Numbered from the stretch's first letter, positions 15,097-25,299 are shown. The stretch is 64,000 bases of DNA from Shimia sp. Alg240-R146 (GCF_947331465.1 NZ_CAMZOK010000003.1:310001-374000); one strand, 5' to 3'. Program-made: numbers and translations. Notes: generated by a model from the sequence alone, not told the origin.

Positions 15097-16011
15097 ATGA
15101 TTGATCGACGTATCAAGTTCCGTCACATTCAGTGTTTTGTTGAGATCGTCCGCCACAAGAGCATGAAGCGAGCGGCAGAGCATCTCTTTCTGACGCAACC
15201 GTCTATCTCCAAGACCCTCAAAGAACTGGAAGACATCATCGGCTCAGAGCTCTTGGTGCGCAATCGTGGTGGCATTTCACTGACCCGTCAGGGAGAAGTC
15301 TTTCTGCATTTTTCTGAAATGAGCGTCGCTGCGCTGCAACAAGGGTTGGACGGCGTTGAGCAGATTGGCAAAGACGGCAAGGTCACCCTTTCGGTCGGCG
15401 CCTTGCCCAGTGTCGCAGCCCGCCTTATGCCAGATGTCGCACAGGAATTTGCCGCCCTCGCTCCGGGTATCACGTTGCACATCGTGGACGGACCACACGG
15501 ATATCTAATCGATCTTCTGCGCCATGGCAGCCTTGATCTGGTGATCGGTCGCTTGGGGCAACCCGACATGATGAAGGGCGTTTCCTTCACCCAGCTTTAC
15601 GATGAATATGTCGAATTTGTCGTCCGCAAAGGTCATCCCATGGAAGGCAACACTGATATGCGGCGCATCAGCGATTGGCCCGTTGTTTTTCCGCCTGAAG
15701 CGTCGGCAATCAGACCCTTGGTGGAACGTGTTCTCATTGCGCATGGCGTGGGCGAGTTAGAAACTCGGATTGAAACCGTATCCGGCGCGTTCGGGCGCAA
15801 CTATGCGCGCGACCACGATGCGGTCTGGATCATCTCGACGGGTGTGATTGACAAAGAGGTCACAGATGGCACGTTGGTGAGGCTACCGTTTGACACATCG
15901 CTTACCAAAGGGCCGGTTGGGCTGATGGCGCGCCCCGACAACCAGCCGTCTCCCGCCGAACATGTGTTTCGCATTGCGGTCAACACAGTGATCAAACGTC
16001 TGAACGTCTAG
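15097..16011 (+). CDS. pcaQ: LysR-family activator of protocatechuate catabolism
   Basis: The 304-aa LysR regulator has an N-terminal winged HTH (FRHIQCFVEIVRHKSMKRAA...LTQPSISKTLKELEDIIG) and a periplasmic-binding-like effector domain. It lies divergent to the pobA-pca operon, the usual place of PcaQ in alphaproteobacteria. There PcaQ responds to pathway intermediates such as beta-carboxymuconate and activates pcaDCHGB. The sequence RIKFRHIQCFVEI is close to known PcaQ and GbpR-type proteins. The identity as pcaQ rests on this resemblance and on position. Confidence 0.88.
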   Translation: MIDRRIKFRHIQCFVEIVRHKSMKRAAEHLFLTQPSISKTLKELEDIIGSELLVRNRGGISLTRQGEVFLHFSEMSVAALQQGLDGVEQIGKDGKVTLSVGALPSVAARLMPDVAQEFAALAPGITLHIVDGPHGYLIDLLRHGSLDLVIGRLGQPDMMKGVSFTQLYDEYVEFVVRKGHPMEGNTDMRRISDWPVVFPPEASAIRPLVERVLIAHGVGELETRIETVSGAFGRNYARDHDAVWIISTGVIDKEVTDGTLVRLPFDTSLTKGPVGLMARPDNQPSPAEHVFRIAVNTVIKRLNV

Positions 16012-16202
16012 CGCGGGCCCAAACCCATGGTGCCTCCTCATGGCGTCCGTTTTCTCGATCCGAAAGCCGTCTCTCTGTTCGCGCCGCCCGGATAAAGTCC
16101 GTTATCCACGCCATCTCAATTGACCGTCTCTACGGACCGTGTAAACCTGCCCGTTCTCGTTCACTCTGTGCCTGTGAGGCGCCCCAATTGAAAGCTCACG
16201 CC

Positions 16203-17129
16203 ATGATCCTTTGCTGCGGCGAAGCCCTGATCGACATGATCCCGACTGCCACAACACAAGGCCAAACGGCCTTTGTTCCACATAGTGGCGGCTCGGTTTT
16301 TAACACGGCCATCGCATTGGGGCGTTTGAATGTGCCAACCGGCTTTCTTAGCGGTGTCAGCACCGACACCTTTGGGCAACAGCTCTGCGCTGATCTGGCT
16401 GCCAGCAACGTGTCCTCCGAGCATCTGATCCGAAGCGACAAGTTGACAACTCTGGCAATTGTCCACCTCAAGGATGGCAGTGCGACGTATTCCTTCTACG
16501 ACGACAACTCTGCCGGCCGAATGATTTCACCCAAAGAATTGCCACAGCTTTCAAGCGACGTTCAGGCGCTATACTTTGGCGGCATCAGCCTCGCGGCAGA
16601 GCCAGCCGCGGACACATATGCAAGCTTGTTAGCCCGGGAAGGTCAAAACCGGTTGGTGATGCTTGATCCAAATATTCGCCCCGATTTCATCAAAGACGAA
16701 GCTCGATATCGTGACCGTTTGACCGCAATGTTTAAGCACACCGACATTGTAAAAACGTCTGATGAAGACCTCGATTGGCTGATCCCCGATCAGCCCGATC
16801 TGGACACACAGGTCGCAGCACTTCTGTCCAAAGGTCCCAAGGTTGTCATTGTCACGAAGGGCGCTGAAGGTGCGACGGCTTTTACCCGGCATGGAAAAAC
16901 CAGCGTACCGGCGCCGTCTGTTGACGTGTGCGACACTGTTGGAGCCGGTGACACGTTTAATGCCGGTTTCTTGGCAGGCTTGGCAGACCTGGGATCCCTG
17001 ACGCCCGACGAAGACAGGCTGACATCGCAGGACTGTCTCGTACCGGCGCTGGCCTTTGGTGCGGCAGTCGCAGCCCACACCGTCAGCCGCGCTGGGGCAA
17101 ACCCGCCTTGGCGCCACGAGATGTCCTAA
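16203..17129 (+). CDS. PfkB-family sugar kinase (fructokinase-like)
   Basis: The 308-aa protein begins MILCCGEALIDMIP, has GGSVFNTAIALGRL as the N-terminal PfkB region, and ends with the PfkB signature DTVGAGDTFNAGFLAGL, whose Asp is the catalytic base. It would phosphorylate a hexose, probably fructose, with ATP. The ATG at 16203 is preferred over a TTG 15 bp upstream because the conserved N-terminus begins there. No transporter or sugar-pathway gene is adjacent, so the substrate is uncertain. It is convergent with the histidine kinase, 9 bp apart. Confidence 0.85.
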   Translation: MILCCGEALIDMIPTATTQGQTAFVPHSGGSVFNTAIALGRLNVPTGFLSGVSTDTFGQQLCADLAASNVSSEHLIRSDKLTTLAIVHLKDGSATYSFYDDNSAGRMISPKELPQLSSDVQALYFGGISLAAEPAADTYASLLAREGQNRLVMLDPNIRPDFIKDEARYRDRLTAMFKHTDIVKTSDEDLDWLIPDQPDLDTQVAALLSKGPKVVIVTKGAEGATAFTRHGKTSVPAPSVDVCDTVGAGDTFNAGFLAGLADLGSLTPDEDRLTSQDCLVPALAFGAAVAAHTVSRAGANPPWRHEMS

Positions 17130-17138
17130 CCTCCCGCC

Positions 17139-19388
17139 TCAGGCCGCGTCCGAACGTTTCGCTTTGACGCCTTGAAAGGCCGCAATCCAGGAAAGGAATT
17201 CTGTTTTTCGGATCGGCTTTGTCAAAAAGTCGTCCATGCCGGCCTGCAAACAAGCCTGCTTCTCCTCATCAAACGCGTGCGCTGTCAGAGCTACAATTCT
17301 AGGCTGCGGCATTGCCAGCTTTCGTATCTCCTGCGTGGCCTCGATCCCGCCCATGCGCGGCATCGACATATCCATGAACACAAGATCGAACCCGCCATTC
17401 GCAGCTTTTTCCAATCCGTCCAAGCCGTCCACGGCATACGCGACCTCAACAGGTTGATCTTTCAGGTATTTACTCAACAGAAAGCGATTGGTTTTGTTGT
17501 CCTCGACGATCAATATTGAAAGCCCGCTGTCCAACCTGATCTGCCCTTCATTCTCCGATGTTTGGATCGTCGGCAGCGGTGCCTCCGTTGTCCGCTCGAC
17601 CAATTCTACAGGAACCCGAACAGCAAAAGTCGACCCAGCGCCAAGTTCCGAAATCACACTGATCTCGCCGCCCATGGCCTCCACGATGTGGCTTGAGATC
17701 GACAATCCAAGACCGCTGCCACCGAACCGGCGCGTCGTTGACTCTTCGGCCTGTGTGAAATGATCAAATATCCGATCCAGCTTGTCTTGCGCGATTCCGA
17801 TCCCGGTGTCCTGCACCTCAAAACACATCCCACCTTGCGAATCCGCAAACAACCGCAGCGACACGCCACCCGTTTCGGTGAATTTGATCGCATTTCCGAT
17901 AATGTTCGTTGCCACTTGCCGGATTCGCCCGTCGTCTGCCCACACCCTGTCCGGTAGATCGGGCGATACGATTAGATCGAACGTCAGGTCCTTTGCGCGT
18001 GCCATAGGGGTTAGCAAATCCACTGTTTCCCGAAAACAAGCCTCCGGCGAAAAGGCCACGGGGTGCATTTCCATGCGGCCGGCATCCAATTTCGACAAAT
18101 CGAGAATGTCATTGATAATTGCCATCAAAGACAATGAAGAACCGCGAATGGTATCCGCAAATCTGCGTTGTTCATCGTCCAGTTCAGTCTCTGCCAGCAA
18201 ATCCGCCATGCCCATCACGCCGCTTAACGGCGTGCGGATTTCATGACTCATATTGGCGAGAAACTCTGCCTTCGCTTTGGCCCCGGCCTCAGCCAACGCC
18301 CGCGCTTCATCCCTTTCACGCGCGAACTTCCGCGCCTCTGTCACATCGCGCTCGATGGTCACAAAGAACTCAATCTCTCCATCTTCATCGCGGATCGGAA
18401 ACAGGTTCACATCTACCCAAAACGGGGTGGAATCCTTGTGCAAGCTTTGCACTTCACCGCGAAATGGCACCCCTTCCTTTACCGCGCGATCTATCGAATC
18501 ATCTGCAAGCAACTCCGGGACGTTCTGGGTTAGCAATTCGGCGACGCTCTGACCGATCGCCTCCTTGGACGTATACCCTGTGCCACGCTCAAACGCTTCG
18601 TTCACCCAAACAATGCGACGCTGTGTATCGGTGATGATAACCGTGTCGTTTGCTTTTTGTGTCACCTGAGACAGACGCCGCATTTCCGCTTGCTGGCGCG
18701 CCATATGTGCGTTCGCCAACTTCAAATCTTCCCGACTGCGCAACAGCGCGCGGTTGATATTATGGTTAATCACACCCGCCTTTGAAAACGTATAGAGCAT
18801 GTAGATCATGCACCCCAGCAACATCACTGTGGCCGGATTTGTAAAGGTGTCGAGCTCCCAAGTTCCGGACAAAGCCCGTTCAACCAAAAGCATCACGCCC
18901 GGCGTTATGCCGTGAATCGTCAGACGGGCTGCTCCGACAGCAAGGTTTTGCGGCAACACCATTGCAGCGTTTACCGCACCCAACCCGAGACACCCAATCA
19001 CAAATATGACGTCAGGGTTTTCAACGGTAAAAAAGTATAAGGCCGGCGCAAGGGCAAATCCAACCCCTTGAGCAACCCCTCCGATCAAAGCGATCTTTTG
19101 CGCTTTGCGCACTTGCCCAGCCAGCGACAATGGGTGTGCGTAGCGCGCCAACAGAAACACATCCAGAAGGTCGGATACCACCAACAAAGCAAATGCGGCG
19201 AGGCTCAACGGAAGCCCAATCGCGCTATAGGCCACTACACAACCAAAGACGTACAGAAACATACGCACTCGAGTGCGTTTCACCCTGTCCTTGACATAGT
19301 CGTCCAGTCGTTCCTTTTCGCGCCGTGTTGCAGCAATGGCATCTTGAACGGAACGCGGGGCGCCATCTGAGGAAATCTGAGAGCTCAT
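17139..19388 (-). CDS. Membrane-bound hybrid sensor histidine kinase (TM-PAS-HisKA-HATPase-REC)
   Basis: The 749-aa protein starts with a short cytoplasmic stretch and about five or six membrane segments (residues about 40-210). A coiled linker, a PAS domain (about 240-360, VIITDTQRRIVWVNEAF), HisKA with the H-box FLANMSHEIRTPLSGVMG (His near 380), HATPase_c (GSGLGLSISSHIVEAMGG) and a receiver domain follow. The receiver has VEDN, an Asp in DLVFMDMSMPRMGG (near 673) and a Lys in FLTKPI. It would sense a membrane or PAS-bound signal and pass phosphate through its receiver to a phosphotransferase encoded elsewhere. No cognate response regulator is adjacent. Confidence 0.92.
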   Translation of the reverse strand: MSSQISSDGAPRSVQDAIAATRREKERLDDYVKDRVKRTRVRMFLYVFGCVVAYSAIGLPLSLAAFALLVVSDLLDVFLLARYAHPLSLAGQVRKAQKIALIGGVAQGVGFALAPALYFFTVENPDVIFVIGCLGLGAVNAAMVLPQNLAVGAARLTIHGITPGVMLLVERALSGTWELDTFTNPATVMLLGCMIYMLYTFSKAGVINHNINRALLRSREDLKLANAHMARQQAEMRRLSQVTQKANDTVIITDTQRRIVWVNEAFERGTGYTSKEAIGQSVAELLTQNVPELLADDSIDRAVKEGVPFRGEVQSLHKDSTPFWVDVNLFPIRDEDGEIEFFVTIERDVTEARKFARERDEARALAEAGAKAKAEFLANMSHEIRTPLSGVMGMADLLAETELDDEQRRFADTIRGSSLSLMAIINDILDLSKLDAGRMEMHPVAFSPEACFRETVDLLTPMARAKDLTFDLIVSPDLPDRVWADDGRIRQVATNIIGNAIKFTETGGVSLRLFADSQGGMCFEVQDTGIGIAQDKLDRIFDHFTQAEESTTRRFGGSGLGLSISSHIVEAMGGEISVISELGAGSTFAVRVPVELVERTTEAPLPTIQTSENEGQIRLDSGLSILIVEDNKTNRFLLSKYLKDQPVEVAYAVDGLDGLEKAANGGFDLVFMDMSMPRMGGIEATQEIRKLAMPQPRIVALTAHAFDEEKQACLQAGMDDFLTKPIRKTEFLSWIAAFQGVKAKRSDAA

Positions 19389-19577
19389 GTCGGTCTAAGT
19401 CGCTTGTGCGTTGCGGGTACTCAGAATGTTGTGACTCTCGGCGGGTTTACATTTGGTTCACAGCCGACAAAAATCATCCGGTCAAAGTGCTTCAAATGCC
19501 CCTAATTTTCACTTCTAAGATCTTCTTCAAGCCGTCAACTGACGCAAAATGTCGGCTCCGACACACAGGTTGACCGT

Positions 19578-21125
19578 TTAAAATTCCTGATTGAGAGCGT
19601 CCGCCGCAGGGATTTCACGCTCCCGACGCGCAATATAGTCCAAAAGCGCGTCATTGACGCCCGAATCCAGCCTCGGCTCTTCATACGCTTGCAACAACTG
19701 TCGCGCGCGTCCAAGCGCGCGTTCGGTGATCTCAACGCCCCCTTCGGCCTGCCACTGTTCGATCGAATTGTTATCAAACAGTTCCGGCATAAAGAACGCG
19801 CTCTGGAAATTGTCCTGTGTATGCGGATGGCCCAGATAATGTCCTCCTGGCCCAACATCCGGCACCGCGGCCAGCGCCTCGTCAAAATCGTCCCACTTCA
19901 CACCCTCAGCCATGCGGTAGGCCATAGCGCATTGCTCAGCGTCCACGATGAATTTTGCCACTGAACAATGCATACCTGCCTCATTCCAGCCGGCGCTGTG
20001 CCAGATGTAATTCGCCCCCGCATGCATCACAGAACTTAGCGTTGTGGCGCTTTCATATCCCGCTTGCGCATCAAAAGTTTTGGCCCCACCCAACGTGTTC
20101 GATGTCCGCCACGGAACGCCATAATACCGCGCCATTTGACCAATCATAAAGTTCATCAGGCTGATTTCCGGCGTCCCCGCCATCGGCGCGCCACTCTTCA
20201 TACTGACTGTCGACAAATAATGCCCATAGATCGCCGGACATCCCTCGCGAATGACCTGCGTATAGGCCAGCGCGCTCAGCGCTTCGGCATTGAGCTGCGC
20301 AACCGAGGCCGCAACGCTTGCGGGCGTATTTGCCCCGCCCAACACAAAAGGCGAACACAACACAGGTTGATTGCGCCGACAAAACGCCCGCATCGCGCCC
20401 AACATGGTTTCATCCCACACCAACGGGCTATTGCCGTTGCAATTGCCGGTCGTCACCGCGTTCTCTTCGATGAAGTCCTCACCAAAAAGGATCGCGCACA
20501 TGTCCAACACATCCTCGGCGTTCTTTGGACTCGTCGTCATACCCATGAACATCTTGTCGGAAAACTTCATCGACGAATAAGTGATGCGCAGATGTCTCTG
20601 GCTGATTGGATGATCGTACGGCTCCACAATATGATGCGCGGAACTGTGCAGCGCTGGCATCATGTGGCTCAGCTTGTGAAACATCGCCAAATCATCAAGC
20701 ATTGGATTACGCCGCACATCATCAAGATCACGCAAAAACGGCGCTCCGGTCATCGGCACAAATACCGATTTATTGCCACCCAAGTCCACATTGTTGGCCG
20801 GATTGCGCGCGTGATAGGTGAACGTCGCAGGGATCGTCGCAATCAACTCGCGCACCAAACCGCGATCCAGATACACGGTGTCCCCGACAACCTTGGCGCC
20901 AGCCTTTCGCCAATCCGCAAGTGCGATGTCATCGCGAAACACGACACCGACATTTTCCAGAATATCCATCGAGGCCGCGTCAATCCGTTCCACCTGCGAT
21001 CCGTCCATAACCTCGCAAACCGGGAGCCGATTGGTCAGCCCTGGCAACATAGTGAAATCAAAAGCGGTCCGCGCAGCACGACGGGCGCTCCGTCCGCCAG
21101 ACCGGCGACGTGTGTCCAAAGCCAT
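19578..21125 (-). CDS. MttB-family (trimethylamine methyltransferase-like) protein, non-pyrrolysine
   Basis: The 515-aa protein matches the MttB superfamily: VYLDRGLVRELIATIPATFTY, HHIVEPYDHPISQRHL, PEISLMNFMIGQMARYYGVP and DVGPGGHYLGHPHTQDNFQS. These enzymes move methyl groups from quaternary or tertiary amines to a corrinoid protein. The frame is read through without an internal UAG, so it is the non-pyrrolysine type; characterised members of that type use glycine betaine, proline betaine or carnitine. No corrinoid protein or corrinoid-to-folate methyltransferase gene lies nearby, so it may work with distant partners. Monocistronic, with 189 bp to the kinase gene. Confidence 0.85.
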   Translation of the reverse strand: MALDTRRRSGGRSARRAARTAFDFTMLPGLTNRLPVCEVMDGSQVERIDAASMDILENVGVVFRDDIALADWRKAGAKVVGDTVYLDRGLVRELIATIPATFTYHARNPANNVDLGGNKSVFVPMTGAPFLRDLDDVRRNPMLDDLAMFHKLSHMMPALHSSAHHIVEPYDHPISQRHLRITYSSMKFSDKMFMGMTTSPKNAEDVLDMCAILFGEDFIEENAVTTGNCNGNSPLVWDETMLGAMRAFCRRNQPVLCSPFVLGGANTPASVAASVAQLNAEALSALAYTQVIREGCPAIYGHYLSTVSMKSGAPMAGTPEISLMNFMIGQMARYYGVPWRTSNTLGGAKTFDAQAGYESATTLSSVMHAGANYIWHSAGWNEAGMHCSVAKFIVDAEQCAMAYRMAEGVKWDDFDEALAAVPDVGPGGHYLGHPHTQDNFQSAFFMPELFDNNSIEQWQAEGGVEITERALGRARQLLQAYEEPRLDSGVNDALLDYIARREREIPAADALNQEF

Positions 21126-21245
21126 TTGGCCTCTCCTTCAACGTAAGTGTGTTAATGGGAGGCTATCGGCCAAAGCGGCATGTGTTTTCCCTGTTTACGA
21201 ACTGGGGATGCAAGAAACGACATCGCCCCGAAAGGCGTTACAAAC

Positions 21246-21268
21246 AAAAACGGGCCTCGAAAGGCCCG
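21246..21268 (-). terminator. Rho-independent terminator of the RTX gene
   Basis: Read on the minus strand, CGGGCCT-TTCG-AGGCCCG forms a perfect 7-bp stem-loop followed immediately by TTTTTGTTTG. It lies 27 bp past the RTX stop codon. This is the clearest intrinsic terminator in the window and closes the RTX gene as its own transcript. Confidence 0.85.
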
Positions 21269-21294
21269 CCTCCTATTCATGGCAATGCGCCCGA

Positions 21295-22995
21295 TCAGAA
21301 GATAAAATCGTTTGCGCCCAGATCAGAAAGGTCAACGCCAACCAGCGTCACTGTGTTGCCGACGCTCGTTTCGATCACCACATTACCACCTGCGTCAGAC
21401 AGAATGTGGTTGGACAGCAAGTCGGTGAAGTCAGTGATCTCTGATACGGCAGAGAAGTCGATGTCTTCGTTGCCGTTGGCGGCGTTGAAGTCGGTGATCG
21501 TGTCGTCACCGTGGCCATCCGCAAAGACAAATGTGTCCGCGTTGCTTCCGCCAGTTAGCACGTCGTCACCGACGCCGCCTTCCAACGTGTCATAACCGCC
21601 ACCACCGTAAAGCGTGTCATTGTCACCACCGCCACGAAGCAAGTCATTTCCGGCCTCACCCCAGGCTTTGTCGTCACCAGCGCCACCTGTGAAGGTGTCG
21701 TTTCCGGTGCCGCCCCAGAAACGGTCGTGGCCATTGCCGCCTTCTCCGCTGTCCTCGCCCGCGCCGCCGAACAAACGGTCCTGACCGCCACCGCCCAAAA
21801 GCAAGTCATTGCCATCCCGACCCAGCAGCGTGTCGGCATATGTGCCGCCGTCGAGGCGGTCGTCGCCGTCTCCGCCATCCAGATAGTCGCTGAGATTGCC
21901 GCCAATCAACGTGTCATTGCCCGTGTCGCCATAGAGCCTGTCGTTGCCGCCATTGCCGCGTAGCAGATCGTTGCCCGTGCCGCCAAACAATATGTCTTCG
22001 CCAAAATCACCAAACAAGGTGTCCCTGCCATTGCCGCCAAGCAGCCGGTCGTTGTCAGATCCGCCTTCCAGACGGTCAGCATCAGCACCGCCAATCAGCG
22101 TGTCGTTGCCAACACCGCCCAGCAAAGTGTCCTCGCCGGCATTACCCAGCAAGCTGTCGCGGCCATTGAGGCCACGGATAAAGTCGTTGCCTGCTAGCCC
22201 ATCGATGGTGTCCGGGTCGGAAGTGCCTTCGATGGTGTCATCTCCAGTCGTGGGATCTGACGTTTGCCCCAACAACTCGGCAACGGTCAGCGTACCATCT
22301 GAGAACTGGAAATATTCGACGTTGTGATACACGTCTGTGCCGTATGAAGAAACGATCTGAACCGAGCCGTTCCCCAAATCCGTCACCGACGCGCCGTTAC
22401 GTGTGATGTCGAGCACAGCCGTATCGTTGCCGGTACCCCCATCGATCAAGTCGTTGCCATAACCGCCATCGATCGTGTCATCACCCTCGTCGCCATAAAG
22501 AGTGTCGTTGCCGCCTCGTCCGAAGAAAGTGTCGTTGCCGGCAAAACCACGCCATTGGTCTGCATCTTGGCTCATGGTGAATTCATCATCAGACCCAAGA
22601 ATGCCGGCGAAGATGGCCATATCGTCCGCGCTCGACAATGTCTGCATCGCAGAATAAAACGCGGCGGCGTCCAACTCGATTCCGAAGAAGCCCCACTCAA
22701 CCCCGTTCGGACCGAACTCGGTCAAAATCGAGGCCGTGCCGGAAGGCTGACCGCCGGACAAGCTTAGGCTGTCTCCATCAAGCGTTAAGTCGTACAGAAT
22801 CGGATGGTATTCTTCGCCGTCGAAGTACCAGCCGTCTTCCCAAGCCAAAATGATTGCATCAACGATGACATGCCCTTCGAGCGTATAATTGATGTTGTCC
22901 TCTAATACCGGGCCGCTGTCGCGATCTGCCCAAAACATGTACAGGCTGTAGAAAGAGTTAATGTTGAAGCCGATGTCCGTGAAAAATGTGGCCAT
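21295..22995 (-). CDS. RTX (haemolysin-type calcium-binding repeat) protein
   Basis: The 566-aa acidic protein has a unique N-terminal domain (residues about 1-145, with a region rich in Trp, Tyr and Asp). Two blocks of GGxGxDxLx nonapeptide repeats then cover about 150-190 and 245-480, and the C-terminal segment ends [13 protein letters not shown]. The repeats bind calcium as a beta-roll after export, and the C-terminus fits a type I secretion signal. It has no classical signal peptide. The N-terminal domain shows no enzyme motif, so it may be a surface or matrix protein rather than a toxin. No type I exporter genes are adjacent. It is its own transcript, with 519 bp of leader region and a strong terminator. 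Confidence 0.88.
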   Translation of the reverse strand: MATFFTDIGFNINSFYSLYMFWADRDSGPVLEDNINYTLEGHVIVDAIILAWEDGWYFDGEEYHPILYDLTLDGDSLSLSGGQPSGTASILTEFGPNGVEWGFFGIELDAAAFYSAMQTLSSADDMAIFAGILGSDDEFTMSQDADQWRGFAGNDTFFGRGGNDTLYGDEGDDTIDGGYGNDLIDGGTGNDTAVLDITRNGASVTDLGNGSVQIVSSYGTDVYHNVEYFQFSDGTLTVAELLGQTSDPTTGDDTIEGTSDPDTIDGLAGNDFIRGLNGRDSLLGNAGEDTLLGGVGNDTLIGGADADRLEGGSDNDRLLGGNGRDTLFGDFGEDILFGGTGNDLLRGNGGNDRLYGDTGNDTLIGGNLSDYLDGGDGDDRLDGGTYADTLLGRDGNDLLLGGGGQDRLFGGAGEDSGEGGNGHDRFWGGTGNDTFTGGAGDDKAWGEAGNDLLRGGGDNDTLYGGGGYDTLEGGVGDDVLTGGSNADTFVFADGHGDDTITDFNAANGNEDIDFSAVSEITDFTDLLSNHILSDAGGNVVIETSVGNTVTLVGVDLSDLGANDFIF

Positions 22996-23514
22996 TGCTG
23001 CGTTCCCTCGTAGTGTTTTCCCAGTTTTTGGCTAAAATGGGAGAGGAATTCTGTAAAGTTTCTTTTAGCGAATGGTAAATTTTTTTATCGTTTAAAATTA
23101 TAGTGATAATCTAAAAACTCGCGATGCAAATGGGCAGCGAAACCTCATATTCGCCCAATATTCAGGCATAATAATCAGACCGAACAAAACCGCCAATTTC
23201 AACCGCCAATTCTTACCACCCTAGGTCTCCAAAAATTACACGATATTGATTTTCCAGGCCTGTCGCGAAGAATTCGCAGTGCGAATTGAACCCCTTAAAT
23301 TGGCAGCCAGTGTGTTCTCAGAGGCACAATTCAAGTACAAAATACCGACGCCTAATTTTATCTCTCGGAATTTTGGAATTGGGCCGCAATTCAGCGCACG
23401 CCTGAACGGAATTCTTTAAAGGGCAATTTGTCGTCAGAACTGGTGTCGCACCCGACGCGATATTCGCCACAGACACTGCGCTAAAATTTGCACATGTCCC
23501 GCTTGATCAAGTGT
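22996..23514. other. 519-bp AT-richer intergenic region upstream of the RTX gene
   Basis: This long gap precedes the RTX start and follows the LuxR-hydrolase stop, both on the minus strand. It holds the RTX promoter and probably a long leader. It contains an 11-bp direct repeat AACCGCCAATT at 23189-23199 and 23201-23211, in the same orientation and 12 bp apart. Many AATTC/GAATT words are scattered to about 23420. No gene or RNA family was recognised. It looks more AT-rich than the flanking genes. Confidence 0.45.
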
Positions 23515-25299
23515 TCACTCCCCAACAAACGGGGCCAAGGCCTCAATACTGTCCATCCAATAACGGAAGAAAAGCAGTTGGCCGGCGTCCTCGTAGACAC
23601 GGAACTCTATCCAGTCGTAGTCGCGCTGGAACTCTTCCAACGTTTCCTGCGGCACCATCGGATCCTGAAGGCCATTCATGAAGGTGATGGGGATCTGGTT
23701 GCGCAAAGATTCTAGGTCGTCACGCCAGTCGCCAAACATGCCACCCGTGAGGATGCGTGAAAACGCCTCGTGAGCCGAATGTTCCTTGGAAAGCGACACC
23801 TCGGAACCAACCGCCAAGGCTTCAAACACCTCAGGGATTTCAAATGTTGCGACATCGGCCTCCGAGGCGCCATAAACTGCATTCAAAAACCCGTGTTTGC
23901 CGATCCGGCGGGCCAGAAAGAATCCGGACTTCACCATGAACGGCAAAAGATGCGGCGTGTATTTCGCGCCGGCCATAATAAACCGATGCCATTTGTCCAT
24001 CCTCTCGTACGCTTCGCGATCTCTCAACGGCAACGCTCCGGCTGTGCAAACAAGCGCTGTAAATCTGTCAGGGAAGTGCCGTGCAAATTGCACCGCGTAA
24101 TAGGATTCCGCCGCCAGCGTCAGCAACGGACAGCGCTTCACGCCTTCGGCGTCAAGGATCGCGACAACATCTTCAAGCATTACCTGATCATAGTTTTGGC
24201 TTCGGGGCAGCGGATCGGAAAACCCGTATCCCGCACGTATAGGAACAATGATCCGCCATCCGCGTTTGCGTGCTTCAGCCTCTGCCGACGCAGGCCACCG
24301 CGTCAGACCATAGGTCAAAGGTAAATACAGAACCGCGGGACCCTGCGAAGCGCCTAAGACCAGATAGTCCAGCCGCCTTCCATCAGGGCGAGTCAGAGTC
24401 TGGAACTTCCGCGGCTCAAGGGAGGCCCCGCCACCGCTGGGCGGCTGCGAGGTATCTGACGCCGCCAAAGCCGGGCTCGCCATGTCCACCACCGACAACG
24501 CGAGACGGACAAGATCGACCTGAGACCGGGTTTCGGTCTTGGACATGATTGTCTTGATTTGCGACCGGATCGTGTCCACCGAGCGTCCGCGGCGCGCACC
24601 AATCTCCGCAAGGGAGCCACATTCAACCAACCCGCAAAGCACCTCAGCTTCGGCACGGGTCAGGTCAAACGCGTCGCGCAGAACCTCTTTTCCGTCAGCC
24701 GGGAAAAACAACTCGTTCGCGGCGGCCAGAACCATTGGCGTGCCTTCCGCCGTCTGGCATCTTTGCAATCGCAAGATCAGGAATTTTCGCTCTTCTTGCG
24801 CAGGAATGCGCAGGATGGCTGTCGACTCGCCCTTGCCGGACAAAAGCCCCGTCACTGCATTGCGCAGAACCGACGCTTCCGCGTCCATTTCGGTAAGCTG
24901 ACGCATCGGGGCGCCCTCTGCGATCCCGAAAGCTGCCCGCGCCGCGGCATTGGCCGCTTTTACACGCATAGTTTCGTCCACCAAAAAGGCCGGCACACGA
25001 TTGAAAGGCTTCAGGATTTGGTCAAGTTCATCATGTACATCAGAGTTTTCCACGTGATCCAGAAACCTGCTGGCCCTTTGGAAGTGACTCGTGATGACAT
25101 GGTCGTCCATCAAGTGCGGCGACGCAAAATCCGCATCGCTTCGCAGCGGTCCCATTGCGTCTTCCCAAAGATCAAGAAGTGCTTCGTACCGGGTTGGGTC
25201 TAGCGCCACATCATACAGTCGCTCGATCGCTGCATCCCAGGTTTGCTCGGGCAAAGAAGAGCGCGGCTTCTTCGTCTCTAGGCCATGACCATCCGCCAT
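23515..25299 (-). CDS. LuxR-type HTH fused to a degenerate alpha/beta-hydrolase
   Basis: The 594-aa protein has a PAS-like N-terminal part (residues about 95-200), a LuxR HTH (about 207-270, LTRAEAEVLCGLVECGSLAEIGARRG as core) and a C-terminal alpha/beta-hydrolase domain (about 305-590). In the hydrolase, the elbow reads AAESYYA around S399 rather than GxSxG, the acid D546 sits in LQDPMVP, but the usual catalytic His is Q574 in EDAGQLLFF. It is therefore probably a ligand-binding sensor rather than an enzyme. HTH-hydrolase fusions of this order occur in Rhodobacterales. The target genes are unknown; the RTX gene downstream on the same strand is one possibility. Confidence 0.82.
   Translation of the reverse strand: MADGHGLETKKPRSSLPEQTWDAAIERLYDVALDPTRYEALLDLWEDAMGPLRSDADFASPHLMDDHVITSHFQRASRFLDHVENSDVHDELDQILKPFNRVPAFLVDETMRVKAANAAARAAFGIAEGAPMRQLTEMDAEASVLRNAVTGLLSGKGESTAILRIPAQEERKFLILRLQRCQTAEGTPMVLAAANELFFPADGKEVLRDAFDLTRAEAEVLCGLVECGSLAEIGARRGRSVDTIRSQIKTIMSKTETRSQVDLVRLALSVVDMASPALAASDTSQPPSGGGASLEPRKFQTLTRPDGRRLDYLVLGASQGPAVLYLPLTYGLTRWPASAEAEARKRGWRIIVPIRAGYGFSDPLPRSQNYDQVMLEDVVAILDAEGVKRCPLLTLAAESYYAVQFARHFPDRFTALVCTAGALPLRDREAYERMDKWHRFIMAGAKYTPHLLPFMVKSGFFLARRIGKHGFLNAVYGASEADVATFEIPEVFEALAVGSEVSLSKEHSAHEAFSRILTGGMFGDWRDDLESLRNQIPITFMNGLQDPMVPQETLEEFQRDYDWIEFRVYEDAGQLLFFRYWMDSIEALAPFVGE

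Noticed and set aside
16012-16202. Possible small RNA or promoter elements between pcaQ and the sugar kinase
   Set aside because: Only weak, short dyads and no T-tract; nothing that can be separated from chance.
20064-21146. A 360-codon plus-strand frame opposite the MttB gene
   Set aside because: Arg/His-rich antisense shadow of a clear gene; no motif.
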